This document shows, one piece after another, positions 52,796 through 60,842 of a DNA stretch of 64,000 nucleotides; positions within the stretch are counted from its first letter, which is position 1; each line of letters starts with the position of its first letter. This stretch comes from Chelatococcus asaccharovorans (GTDB taxonomy: Bacteria; Pseudomonadota; Alphaproteobacteria; Rhizobiales; Beijerinckiaceae): NCBI RefSeq assembly GCF_003201475.1, contig NZ_QJJK01000015.1, forward strand, positions 1-64,000, given 5' to 3'. The notes under the pieces were generated by a model, which worked only from the letters and a program-made list of their open reading frames with translations, searched no databases and had not been told where the DNA came from. Both the position numbers and the translations under genes were made by a program.

Positions 52796-53962
52796 TCAAT
52801 CGGCGAGCTGCCGCATGACGGCGAAGAGTTCCGCCTTGGTCTCGAAGCCGATGCCGGGGGCGTCGGGGAGACCGACATAGCCGTTCTCGACGCGGATGCC
52901 GTCGGCAAAGCCGCAGAACGGCCGGAACACGTCCGGATAGGACTCATTGCCGCCGAGATGAAGCCCGGCCGCGATATTGAGCGACATCTGGTGGCCGCCA
53001 TGCGGCACCACCCGCCGGCTCGACCAGCCGTGCTCGGCCAGCACCTCGAGGGTCCTGAGATATTCGACGAGCCCGTAGCTCAAGGCGCAGTCGAACTGCA
53101 GGAAGTCACGGTCCGGCCGCATGCCGCCATAGCGGATGAGGTTCTGCGCATCCTGGTGCGAGAACAGGTTCTCGCCGGTGGCGAGCGACCCGTCATAATG
53201 CTCAGCGAGCTCGGCCTGGATGGCATAGTCGAGCGGATCGCCGGCCTCCTCATACCAGAACAGGCCATAGGGTTTCAGCGCCTTGCCATAGGCGAGGGCG
53301 GTCGCGGCATCGAAGCGCCCGTTGGCATCGACGCAGAGCCGGGCGCCCTCACCGACGACCTCCAGCACGGCATCGATGCGGCGGAGATCTTCGTCGAGCG
53401 GGGCCGCGCCGATCTTCATCTTGACGACGTGATAGCCGCGATCGACATAGCTCTTCATCTCGTCCTGCAGGGCGCCGAGGTCCTTGCCGGGATAGTAGTA
53501 GCCGCCGGCCGCATAGACCCAGACCTTGTCATCGGCGACGCCGCCCCGATAGCGGTCGGCCAGCACGCGGTAGAGCGGGCGGTCCTCGATCTTGGCCACC
53601 GCATCCCAGACGGCCATGTCGATGGTTCCGACGGCGACCGAGCGCTCGCCATGGCCGCCCGGCTTCTCGTTGGTCATCAAGGTCGACCAGATCTTGAAGG
53701 GATCGAGATTGTCACCGGCGTCGGTGACGAGGGTCTCGGGCGCGGCCTCCTGGATGCGTGGCAGGAAGCGTTCGCGCAGGAGGCCGCCGGCGCCGTAGCG
53801 GCCGTTGGAGTTGAAGCCATAGCCGATGACCGGCTTGCCGTTGCGCAGCACGTCCGTGATAACAGCCACCACCGAACAGGTCATCTTCGAGAAATCGATA
53901 TAGGCATTGGCGATCGGCGAGGCGATCGAGGCCGTCATTTCGCGGACATCGACGATACGCAT
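52796..53962 (-). CDS. tarD: D-tartrate dehydratase (enolase superfamily)
   Basis: 388 residues from the ATG at 53962 (AGGGA seven bases upstream). It follows the Bradyrhizobium TarD sequence closely as I know it: NAYIDFSKMT, GYGFNSNGRYG, NEKPGGHGERSVAVGTIDMA, VYAAGGYYYPGK. The catalytic bases are Lys183 in VVKMKIG and His321 in PHGGHQMSLN, and the metal ligands are Asp212, Glu238 and Glu264. It dehydrates D-tartrate to oxaloacetate. No tartrate transporter is adjacent. Confidence 0.9.
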   Translation of the reverse strand: MRIVDVREMTASIASPIANAYIDFSKMTCSVVAVITDVLRNGKPVIGYGFNSNGRYGAGGLLRERFLPRIQEAAPETLVTDAGDNLDPFKIWSTLMTNEKPGGHGERSVAVGTIDMAVWDAVAKIEDRPLYRVLADRYRGGVADDKVWVYAAGGYYYPGKDLGALQDEMKSYVDRGYHVVKMKIGAAPLDEDLRRIDAVLEVVGEGARLCVDANGRFDAATALAYGKALKPYGLFWYEEAGDPLDYAIQAELAEHYDGSLATGENLFSHQDAQNLIRYGGMRPDRDFLQFDCALSYGLVEYLRTLEVLAEHGWSSRRVVPHGGHQMSLNIAAGLHLGGNESYPDVFRPFCGFADGIRVENGYVGLPDAPGIGFETKAELFAVMRQLAD

Positions 53963-54111
53963 CAAGAATTCCCTGTGGCTTCGGGCGCGGCAGGCCGGAG
54001 GATAGCACCCTTTGCTGCGACGTCCCCCCGCCCGTGTCCATCGGCGTCGGGACATGACGGCCGGTGATGCTGTATGTCGTCCCATGGGCGGCTTGGGTCA
54101 GCGAGGTTCGG

Positions 54112-54942
54112 ATGCGCAAGGTTCTCATTATCGGCATTGGCGCCGGCAATCCGGATTATCTCACCGTCCAGGCCATCGAGGCCCTGAACGAGGCCGATGT
54201 CTTCTTCATTCCCGACAAAGGAAGCGACAAGGCCGCTCTGCGCTCGCTGCGGGAGGAGATCTGCGCGCGCTTCATCCGTCAGCCCGGCTACCGCTTCGTG
54301 CCGATCGCGGTGCCGGTGCGTGCCAAGAGCGACGATTACAAGGCCGATGTCGCCGACTGGCATGCGGCGATCGAGGCGCGTTATACGGCCTTGCTCCAGA
54401 GCGAGCTGGCCGAAGGGGAGACCGGTGCCTTCCTGGTGTGGGGGGATCCCGCCCTCTATGACAGCACGCTGCGCATCATCCAGGCGATCGATGCGAAGGC
54501 CCCGTTCCCCTTCGCCTATACCGTCATCCCCGGCATCACGAGCGTGCAGGCGCTGGCCGCCCAGCACCGCATCGCGCTCAACCGCATCGGCGAGCCGGTG
54601 CATGTGACGACCGGCCGAAAGCTGGGCGAGGCCTTGCCGGAAGGCGCCGACACGGTGGTGATGCTCGACGGCGAGCAGGCCTTCAAGCGCCTCATCGGGC
54701 AAGGTCTTGAGATCTACTGGGGAGCCTATCTCGGCACGCCGGAGGAGATTCTCATCTCCGGTCCACTCGACGAGGTCGCCGAGGAGATCGATCGCCGGCG
54801 CCGCGAGGCCCGCGCGGCGAACGGCTGGATCATGGACACCTATCTCCTCCGCAAGTCGGATTCCAAGCCCAAGTCCGACGCGCCGCCCAAGTCCGACGCA
54901 CCGCCCAAGTCCTACGCACCGCCCAAGTGCGGCGCGCCTTGA
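54112..54942 (+). CDS. cobF: Precorrin-6A synthase (deacetylating)
   Basis: 276 residues from the ATG at 54112. The N-terminus VLIIGIGAGNPDYLTVQAIEALNEADV is the tetrapyrrole methyltransferase signature, and VPIAVPVRAKSDDYKADVADWH, WGDPALYDSTLRI and PGITSVQALAAQHRI are CobF features. It transfers a methyl group to C1 in the aerobic cobalamin pathway. It stands alone, away from other cob genes. The last 24 residues are encoded by an 18-base tandem repeat (Lys-Ser-Asp-Ala-Pro-Pro units) and are probably a disordered tail. Confidence 0.9.
   Translation: MRKVLIIGIGAGNPDYLTVQAIEALNEADVFFIPDKGSDKAALRSLREEICARFIRQPGYRFVPIAVPVRAKSDDYKADVADWHAAIEARYTALLQSELAEGETGAFLVWGDPALYDSTLRIIQAIDAKAPFPFAYTVIPGITSVQALAAQHRIALNRIGEPVHVTTGRKLGEALPEGADTVVMLDGEQAFKRLIGQGLEIYWGAYLGTPEEILISGPLDEVAEEIDRRRREARAANGWIMDTYLLRKSDSKPKSDAPPKSDAPPKSYAPPKCGAP
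54871..54939 (+). repeat. 18-base tandem repeat at the end of cobF
   Basis: About four copies of AAGTCCGACGCGCCGCCC with a few changes, in frame, coding for KSDAPP, KSDAPP, KSYAPP and KCGAP. The number of copies probably varies between strains by slippage. Confidence 0.85.
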
Positions 54943-55126
54943 TCTTCAAATCCGGCGCCGCCGCCAGCAGCCGGCTTGCCGCGACGCTCTGCATATTGTA
55001 TATTTTATTCATTGAAGGATCGTGTCGGGCCCGGACGGCCTCGTTCCCGCTGTTGGCCGAGGTGTTGCGGACAGTGCGCGCCTTGCCACGCGGACACGCA
55101 TTCCATTGCTTTCGGAGGGAATAGGC

Positions 55127-56023
55127 ATGTGGTCAGGTGTTCTTCCCGCAGTGACATCGAAGTTCAAGGAAGACGGCTCTCTCGATCATGACGAGATGAC
55201 CCGCTGCTTCGGCCTACAGATGGATGCCGGCTGCGATGGCCTGATCGTCTGTGGTTCGCTGGGCGAAGGCCCGATGATGACGCTGGACGAACGCATCGCG
55301 GTGATGCGCACGGCCAAGGCTGTCAGCGGCGGTAAGCCCGTGCTGATGACGGTTGCCGCGGCCTCCACCCGCGAGAGCTGCGAGATTGCACAGCGCGCCG
55401 CCACGGCCGGCGCCGACGGGCTGATGGTGGTGCCGAGCCTCGTCTATCAGACTAACGACGCCGAGACGGTCGCCACGCTCCGCGCCGTGGCGGAGGCGGG
55501 CGATCTGCCGATCATGATCTATTCCAACAAGATCGCCTATCGCGTCGACGTCACGCCGGCCCTGATGGAGGAACTCGCCTCGGACAAGCGCTTCGTCGCC
55601 ATCAAGGAATCCTCCGACGACATTCGCCGCACGACCGAGATCTTCAATCGTCTGGGCGATCGCTACGCGGTGCTGACGGGCGTCGACAATCTCGCCTATG
55701 AGGCGCTTGCGGTCGGTGCGGTCGGCTGGGTCGCCGGCCTCGTCTGCGCCTTTCCCAAGGAAACGGTGGCGATCTATCGCTTGATGAAAGAGGGGCGGAA
55801 CGCCGAGGCGCTGGCGCTCTACCGCTGGTTCCGTTCGCTGCTTGACCTTGATGTGAGCACCTATCTCGTCCAGAACATCAAGCTGGCGGAGGCGCTGGCC
55901 ATCGGCTCGAACGAGCGCGTGCGCGCGCCGCGCCAGCCGCTGTCCGGCGAAACGCGCAAGCGGGTGGAATCGATCATCAGGGCGGCGATGGAGGTTCGCC
56001 CTGCGCTGCCGGCCTTCGGCTGA
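55127..56023 (+). CDS. Dihydrodipicolinate synthase-family lyase, probable hydroxyproline-pathway deaminase
   Basis: 298 residues from the ATG at 55127 (GGAGGGA seven bases upstream). Schiff-base Lys160 in FVAIKESSDD, Tyr132 in IMIYSN and the loop CGSLGEGPMMT (GxxGE) show a working aldolase/lyase site. Because a D-amino acid oxidase, a 4-hydroxyproline epimerase and a GntR gene follow, the likely reaction is deamination of delta1-pyrroline-4-hydroxy-2-carboxylate to alpha-ketoglutarate semialdehyde, rather than lysine synthesis. Confidence 0.8.
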   Translation: MWSGVLPAVTSKFKEDGSLDHDEMTRCFGLQMDAGCDGLIVCGSLGEGPMMTLDERIAVMRTAKAVSGGKPVLMTVAAASTRESCEIAQRAATAGADGLMVVPSLVYQTNDAETVATLRAVAEAGDLPIMIYSNKIAYRVDVTPALMEELASDKRFVAIKESSDDIRRTTEIFNRLGDRYAVLTGVDNLAYEALAVGAVGWVAGLVCAFPKETVAIYRLMKEGRNAEALALYRWFRSLLDLDVSTYLVQNIKLAEALAIGSNERVRAPRQPLSGETRKRVESIIRAAMEVRPALPAFG

Positions 56024-56038
56024 GCAGAGGGGGCGGGC

Positions 56039-57310
56039 GTGGCCGAGGCCGCAGGCGATTCACCAAGCCATGTCGACATTGACGTCGCGATCGTCGGTGC
56101 CGGCATCATCGGCATCGCGGCGGCGTCCTTCCTGCAGGACGAGGGGCGCGACGTCCTCCTAATCGACAGGGGCGAGCCGGCGCAGGGTGCGAGCTTCGGC
56201 AATGCGGGCGCCTTCGCCTTCTCGGACATCCTGCCGCTGGCGTCCCCGCGCATCATGCGCAAGGCGCCACGCTGGCTCATCGATCCGCTGGGGCCGCTCT
56301 CCATCCCGCCGGCCTATCTGCCTGAGATCCTGCCCTGGCTCATCCGCTTCTGGCGGGCGAGCTGGCCGGATCGCGTGCGCGGCGCAATGGTGGCGCAGGC
56401 GGCGCTGATGCGCTTGGCCTCGCGGGAGATGGCCGCGCTCGTCGCGGCAGCCGGTCTCGACGGCATGGTGCGGTCCGATGGATCGCTTGAACTCTATGAG
56501 CACGAAGCCGAGCTGACGGCCGCCATGCCCGGCTGGGACGCCCGCGCGCAGGAGGGCATTGCCTTCCAGCATGTCCGCGGCGCCGCGATGGCGGATCTCC
56601 AGCCCGGGCTATCCCCGCGCTTCGTGGCGGGCACGTTCGTCCCCGGCTGGAAGACAGTGTCGGACCCTTACGACTTCGCCAGCGCACTCGCCGCGCGTGT
56701 GGTGCGGCGGGGCGGGCGCATCGCGCGCCATGAGGTCGCCGCCATCCGCCCCGTCGCGGGCGGTGTCGCTCTCGATTGCCGGGATGGCCGCACCATCACG
56801 GCGCGGCAGGCGGTCATCGCCTGCGGCGCCTGGTCGAGGCCCCTGGCACGCGCCCTGGGAGACGACGTGCCGCTCGAGACGGAGCGTGGCTACAACACCA
56901 CCCTGCCGCCCGGCGCCTTCGACATCCGGCGGCAACTCATCTTCGGCGGCCATGGCTTTGTCATCACGCCGCTGTCGTCCGGCATCCGCGTGGGCGGCGC
57001 CGTCGAGCTCGGCGGGCTCACACGCGCGCCCAATTTTGCCCGCTCCGAGGCGATGCTGCGCAAGGCCGCGGATTTCCTGCCGGGACTGAAGACCGATGGC
57101 GGCCGGCAATGGATGGGCTTCCGTCCGTCGCTGCCGGACAGTCTGCCGGTCATCGGCGCATCCCGCGCCAGCGCCGACATCGTTTACGCCTTCGGCCACG
57201 GCCATCTTGGCCTGACCCAATCGGCGGCAACCGGACGGCTGGTGGCGGATCTCCTCGCCGGTCGCGCGCCGGCGCTTGATATCTCACCCTTCTCACCGCA
57301 ACGATTTTGA
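56039..57310 (+). CDS. FAD-dependent D-amino acid oxidase, probable D-hydroxyproline oxidase
   Basis: 423 residues with a GTG start at 56039 (AGAGGGGG upstream), 15 bases after the lyase gene. The FAD motif is VAIVGAGIIGIAAASFLQDEG, with IDRGEPAQGASFGNAG, and the C-terminal DAO signature is YAFGHGHLGLTQSAATG. SYGN-type segments seen in hydroxyproline oxidases are replaced by SFGNAG. It should oxidise cis-4-hydroxy-D-proline to the pyrroline compound used by the lyase upstream. Confidence 0.8.
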   Translation: MAEAAGDSPSHVDIDVAIVGAGIIGIAAASFLQDEGRDVLLIDRGEPAQGASFGNAGAFAFSDILPLASPRIMRKAPRWLIDPLGPLSIPPAYLPEILPWLIRFWRASWPDRVRGAMVAQAALMRLASREMAALVAAAGLDGMVRSDGSLELYEHEAELTAAMPGWDARAQEGIAFQHVRGAAMADLQPGLSPRFVAGTFVPGWKTVSDPYDFASALAARVVRRGGRIARHEVAAIRPVAGGVALDCRDGRTITARQAVIACGAWSRPLARALGDDVPLETERGYNTTLPPGAFDIRRQLIFGGHGFVITPLSSGIRVGGAVELGGLTRAPNFARSEAMLRKAADFLPGLKTDGGRQWMGFRPSLPDSLPVIGASRASADIVYAFGHGHLGLTQSAATGRLVADLLAGRAPALDISPFSPQRF

Positions 57311-57350
57311 CCAGCAAGCTGATGAAAGATGGTCGTGTGAGCCGCTCAGT

Positions 57351-57473
57351 TGTCATCCCCGGCGAGATTGGCGAAGCCGATCGAGGGAAGGGGATCCAGA
57401 ACTATCGAAGGCTGGCGTGGGTACCGTGGATTCCCTTCCCCGCGGGCCTTGCTGCCCTCGGCCGGGAATGACA
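57351..57473. repeat. Palindromic intergenic repeat of Hyphomicrobiales type
   Basis: The ends TGTCATCCCCGGC and GCCGGGAATGACA are inverted repeats, and GGGAAGGGGATCCA pairs with TGGATTCCCTTCCCC inside. This TGTCATCCCCGGC...GGGGATCCAG layout is a common dispersed repeat in this order. It lies between the oxidase and epimerase genes and may end or attenuate the first transcript. Confidence 0.75.
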
Positions 57474-57531
57474 CCCTCCAAGGCTAATCCTAGTCTTCTA
57501 AGGGCATATTAGAACTAAACCGGAGGCCTTC

Positions 57532-58533
57532 ATGGCGCGCCACAGCTTCTTCTGCATCGACGGTCATACCTGCGGCAATCCCGTGCGGCTCGTGTCGGGC
57601 GGCGGGCCGAACCTCAAGGGCGCGACGATGATCGAGAAGCGCGCCCATTTCCTGCGCGAGTACGACTGGATACGCACCGGCCTCATGTTCGAGCCGCGTG
57701 GGCACGACATGATGTCCGGCTCCATCCTCTACCCCCCGACGCGCGAGGACTGCGACGTCGCGATCCTCTTCATCGAGACGTCGGGATGCCTGCCGATGTG
57801 CGGGCATGGCACGATCGGCACGGTCACCATGGCGATCGAGCACGGGCTCGTCACGCCGCGAGAACCCGGCGTGCTGCGGCTCGATACGCCGGCCGGGCTG
57901 GTCGTGGCGGAGTATCGGCAGGAGGGCGCGCATGTCGAGGAGGTGCGGCTCACCAATGTGCCGGCCTTCCTGCATTCCCAGGGGCTCACGGCGGATTGCC
58001 CCGTTCTCGGCGAAATCACCGTCGATGTGGCGTATGGCGGCAATTTCTACGCGATCGTCGAGCCGCAGGCGCGCTATCGCGACATGGCGGATTTCACGGC
58101 CTTGGAGCTCGTCCAGATGAGCGGCGGGCTGCGCCGCTCGCTCAATGAGCGCTACAGCTTCACCCATCCCGAGAAGCCGGAAATCGGCGGCCTCAGCCAC
58201 ATCCTGTGGACGGGCGCGCCGACCCATCCTGAGGCGACCGCGCGCAATGCCGTGTTCTACGGCGACAAGGCGATCGACCGTTCGCCCTGCGGCACGGGCA
58301 CCTCCGCGCGCATGGCGCATTGGGCGGCGACGGGACGGCTGCGGGAGGGGGAGGCGTTTGTCCATGAGAGCATCATCGGCTCGCTCTTCCATGGTCGCGT
58401 GGAACGCACGACGACGGTCGGCGGCAAGCCGGCGATCATTCCCTCCATCGCCGGATGGGCACGCACGACCGGCTACAACACCATCTTCATCGACGATCGG
58501 GACCCCTATGCCCATGGCTTTCAGGTCATCTGA
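57532..58533 (+). CDS. 4-hydroxyproline 2-epimerase (proline racemase family)
   Basis: 333 residues, with CCGGAGG six bases before the ATG. The two catalytic cysteines are Cys90 in LPMCGHGTIG and Cys253 in SPCGTGTSARMA. A Cys/Cys pair marks racemases and epimerases; the related 3-hydroxyproline dehydratases have Thr at the second place. It inverts trans-4-hydroxy-L-proline to cis-4-hydroxy-D-proline. Its neighbours supply the next two steps. Confidence 0.88.
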   Translation: MARHSFFCIDGHTCGNPVRLVSGGGPNLKGATMIEKRAHFLREYDWIRTGLMFEPRGHDMMSGSILYPPTREDCDVAILFIETSGCLPMCGHGTIGTVTMAIEHGLVTPREPGVLRLDTPAGLVVAEYRQEGAHVEEVRLTNVPAFLHSQGLTADCPVLGEITVDVAYGGNFYAIVEPQARYRDMADFTALELVQMSGGLRRSLNERYSFTHPEKPEIGGLSHILWTGAPTHPEATARNAVFYGDKAIDRSPCGTGTSARMAHWAATGRLREGEAFVHESIIGSLFHGRVERTTTVGGKPAIIPSIAGWARTTGYNTIFIDDRDPYAHGFQVI

Positions 58534-58614
58534 AAGTCAGAAATGCGCTGGGCGGCGGCATGGACCATCGCGTGAGACAGAAGCGCCCATGGCTTCAATC
58601 CAGGTAATTCGCGT

Positions 58615-59292
58615 ATGACGACCGGCTCCCCCCGCCCGGGCAAGGCCTTGCACCATCGCACGATGGCGCAGGGTGCGACCGATGAATTGCGCCGCCGCAT
58701 CCTCGACGGCGAATTGCGCGCCGGCGAGCCATTGCGCCAGGCGGCGCTGGCGGAGGAGCTCGGTATCAGCCGCATTCCCTTGCGGGAAGCGCTGGTCCAG
58801 CTCGAGGCGGAAGGTCTCGTCCGGATCAATGCCCACAAGGGCGCGGTCGTGAGCGAACTGACGAGCGATGAGATCGACGAGTTGTTCGACCTGCGCGCGG
58901 CGATCGAGCCGATGCTGCTGAAGCGATCGGCGCCGAAGCTCACCCCGGAGGACTTTGCCCGCATGCGGGCTTTGCTCGACGAATACGACCGGGAGCTGGA
59001 AGACGCCAATGTGCGGCGCTGGGGCGAGCTCAACGCGAACTTCCATCGCCTGCTCTATCAGCACGCCGACAGGCCCCGGTCGATGACCCTTGCCTTCAAC
59101 CTGCTGCAGGAATGCGATCGCCATACGCGGGTGCAACTCGCCCTGACAGGCGCCCGGGCCCGCGCGGAGGAGGAGCATCGCGAAATCCTGCGGCTCTGTG
59201 AAGAAGGGGAGTTCGCCGCCGCGGCGAAGCTCCTGAAGGCGCATATCCTGAACGTATCGGCGTCGCTCAACGCGTTGATCCGGCCGAAATAG
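58615..59292 (+). CDS. GntR-family regulator, FCD (FadR) subfamily
   Basis: 225 residues. The winged helix is LRRRILDGELRAGEPLRQAALAEELGISRIPLREALVQLEAEGLV, and the all-helical FCD effector domain follows with the metal/ligand residues Asp in DLRAAIE and His in NANFHRLLYQHADRP and EEEHREIL. It lies behind the hydroxyproline genes and is their likely local repressor. A candidate operator of this subfamily, TTGTATACGA, is found at 62579-62588. Confidence 0.85.
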   Translation: MTTGSPRPGKALHHRTMAQGATDELRRRILDGELRAGEPLRQAALAEELGISRIPLREALVQLEAEGLVRINAHKGAVVSELTSDEIDELFDLRAAIEPMLLKRSAPKLTPEDFARMRALLDEYDRELEDANVRRWGELNANFHRLLYQHADRPRSMTLAFNLLQECDRHTRVQLALTGARARAEEEHREILRLCEEGEFAAAAKLLKAHILNVSASLNALIRPK

Positions 59293-59303
59293 CGGATCGT
59301 CTC

Positions 59304-59801
59304 CTACAGCCTGTCCGTGTCGCTGGCCGTGAGATAAATGGCGGCGAGCGCCTCGATGCCCGTTCGGTCGGCATCATCGAAACGGCCCGGGACGGGACTG
59401 TCGAGATCGATGACCCCGATGACCGTGCCGTTCTTGATCAACGGGACGACGAGTTCGGAGCGCGAGGCCGCGTCGCAGGCAATATGCCCGGGGAAGGCGT
59501 GGACGTCGTCAACGACGATGGACTGACGGCGCGCCACGGCGCTGCCGCAGACGCCGCGACCGACGGGAATGCGCACGCAGGCCGGCTTGCCCTGGAAGGG
59601 ACCGAGCACGAGTTCGCCGCCCTTCAGCAGGTAGAACCCCGCCCAGTTGAGGCCCGGCATCATCTGGAAGAGAAGCGCCGATGTGTTGGCGGCATTGGCG
59701 ATGGCATCCGTTTCGCCGGCGAGGAGCGCCTGCAGCTGCGCACCGAGCTCACGATAGAACGCAGCCTTGTCAGTGCTGTCCACCACGCGCGTCTCGAACA
59801 T
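59304..59801 (-). CDS. msrC: Free methionine-(R)-sulfoxide reductase (GAF domain)
   Basis: 165 residues from the ATG at 59801. The three redox cysteines Cys75 (KPACVRI), Cys85 (GRGVCGSA) and Cys109 (HIACDAAS) have the same spacing as Cys84, Cys94 and Cys118 of the E. coli enzyme. LNWAGFYLL is the usual GAF start. It reduces free L-methionine-R-sulfoxide in the cytoplasm. It is convergent to the GntR gene and seems unrelated to the neighbouring pathways. Confidence 0.92.
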   Translation of the reverse strand: MFETRVVDSTDKAAFYRELGAQLQALLAGETDAIANAANTSALLFQMMPGLNWAGFYLLKGGELVLGPFQGKPACVRIPVGRGVCGSAVARRQSIVVDDVHAFPGHIACDAASRSELVVPLIKNGTVIGVIDLDSPVPGRFDDADRTGIEALAAIYLTASDTDRL

Positions 59802-59927
59802 CGCTGCCTTCTCCCTCCGTTCGGCTCGTAGAGGAAGTGGCAGCACGGAGCGCCGGGCGCAAGGTCCAATCGTGGGGCCGCGCACAGTGGCGCCGGGATC
59901 GGACCTCGCTCCCCGCGACGGATTGCT

Positions 59928-60842
59928 CTATGCGCCCGGCGGGCGATGGGCGGCCCAGTGCCGGGCGATGTCGAGCCGGCGTGCCACCCACACACGCTCG
60001 TGGCCCTGGATGTAATCCAGGAAGCGGGCGAGGCCGGCAGCACGGCCGGGACGCCCGGCGACGCGACAATGCAGGCCGACCGACATCATCTTCGGGTGGG
60101 TCTCTCCTTCCGCATAGAGGACGTCGAAGCTGTCCTTGAGATAGCGGAAGAACGCCTCGCCCTCGGGAAAGCCCTGCGCGTTGATGAAGCGCATGTCGTT
60201 GGCATCGAGGGTATAGGGAATGATGAGATGCGCGCCCTGGGGCCCGGATTGCCAGTAGGGCAAGTCATCCGCGTAGGAATCGGAGGAATAGGCGAAGCCG
60301 CCTTCCTCCATCACCAGCTTCAGGCTGTTGACCGAGGTGCGCCCGGTGTACCAGCCGAGCGGGCGCTCGCCGGTCGCCTCCGTATGGATGCGGATGGCCT
60401 CATGCAACTGCGCGCGCTCCTCTGCCTCGGACATGTTCCGATATTCGATCCACTTCAGCGCGTGGCTGGCGATCTCCCAGCCGGATTCCTTCATGGCCGC
60501 GACCTGCTCGGGGCTGCGCATCAGCGCCGTCGCCACGCCGAAGACGGTCGCCGTCAGCCCGCGTTCGTCGAAGAGCCGGCGCAGGCGCCAGAAGCCGGCA
60601 CGCGCGCCATATTCGAACATGCTCTCCACGTTCATGTGGCGCTGTCCCGGCCAGGGCTGGGCGCCGAGCACGTCCGTCAGGAAGGCCTCCGATGCCGGAT
60701 CACCGTGCAGGATGGAGTTCTCGCCGCCCTCCTCATAGTTCACGACGAACTGGACGGCGACGCGCGCCTCCCCCGGCCATCGGACGGCCGGAGGCGTGCG
60801 GCCATAGCCGACGAGATCGCGGGGATAGGGAACGTCAGTCAT
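59928..60842 (-). CDS. puuE: Allantoinase-like polysaccharide deacetylase-fold protein (PuuE type)
   Basis: 304 residues from the ATG at 60842. The start YPRDLVGYGRTPPAVRWPGEARVAVQFVVNYEEGGE and the NodB-type core (ESMFEYGARAGFWRL, EIASHALKWIEY, GWYTGRTSVNSLKLV) match PuuE, the cofactor-independent allantoinase. It would open allantoin to allantoate. The gene overlaps the M20 hydrolase gene upstream by eight bases, so the two are co-translated. Confidence 0.88.
   Translation of the reverse strand: MTDVPYPRDLVGYGRTPPAVRWPGEARVAVQFVVNYEEGGENSILHGDPASEAFLTDVLGAQPWPGQRHMNVESMFEYGARAGFWRLRRLFDERGLTATVFGVATALMRSPEQVAAMKESGWEIASHALKWIEYRNMSEAEERAQLHEAIRIHTEATGERPLGWYTGRTSVNSLKLVMEEGGFAYSSDSYADDLPYWQSGPQGAHLIIPYTLDANDMRFINAQGFPEGEAFFRYLKDSFDVLYAEGETHPKMMSVGLHCRVAGRPGRAAGLARFLDYIQGHERVWVARRLDIARHWAAHRPPGA

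Noticed and set aside
54871-54939. CRISPR-like repeat
   Set aside because: The 18-base units are direct, adjacent, in frame and without spacers; they code for the CobF tail.
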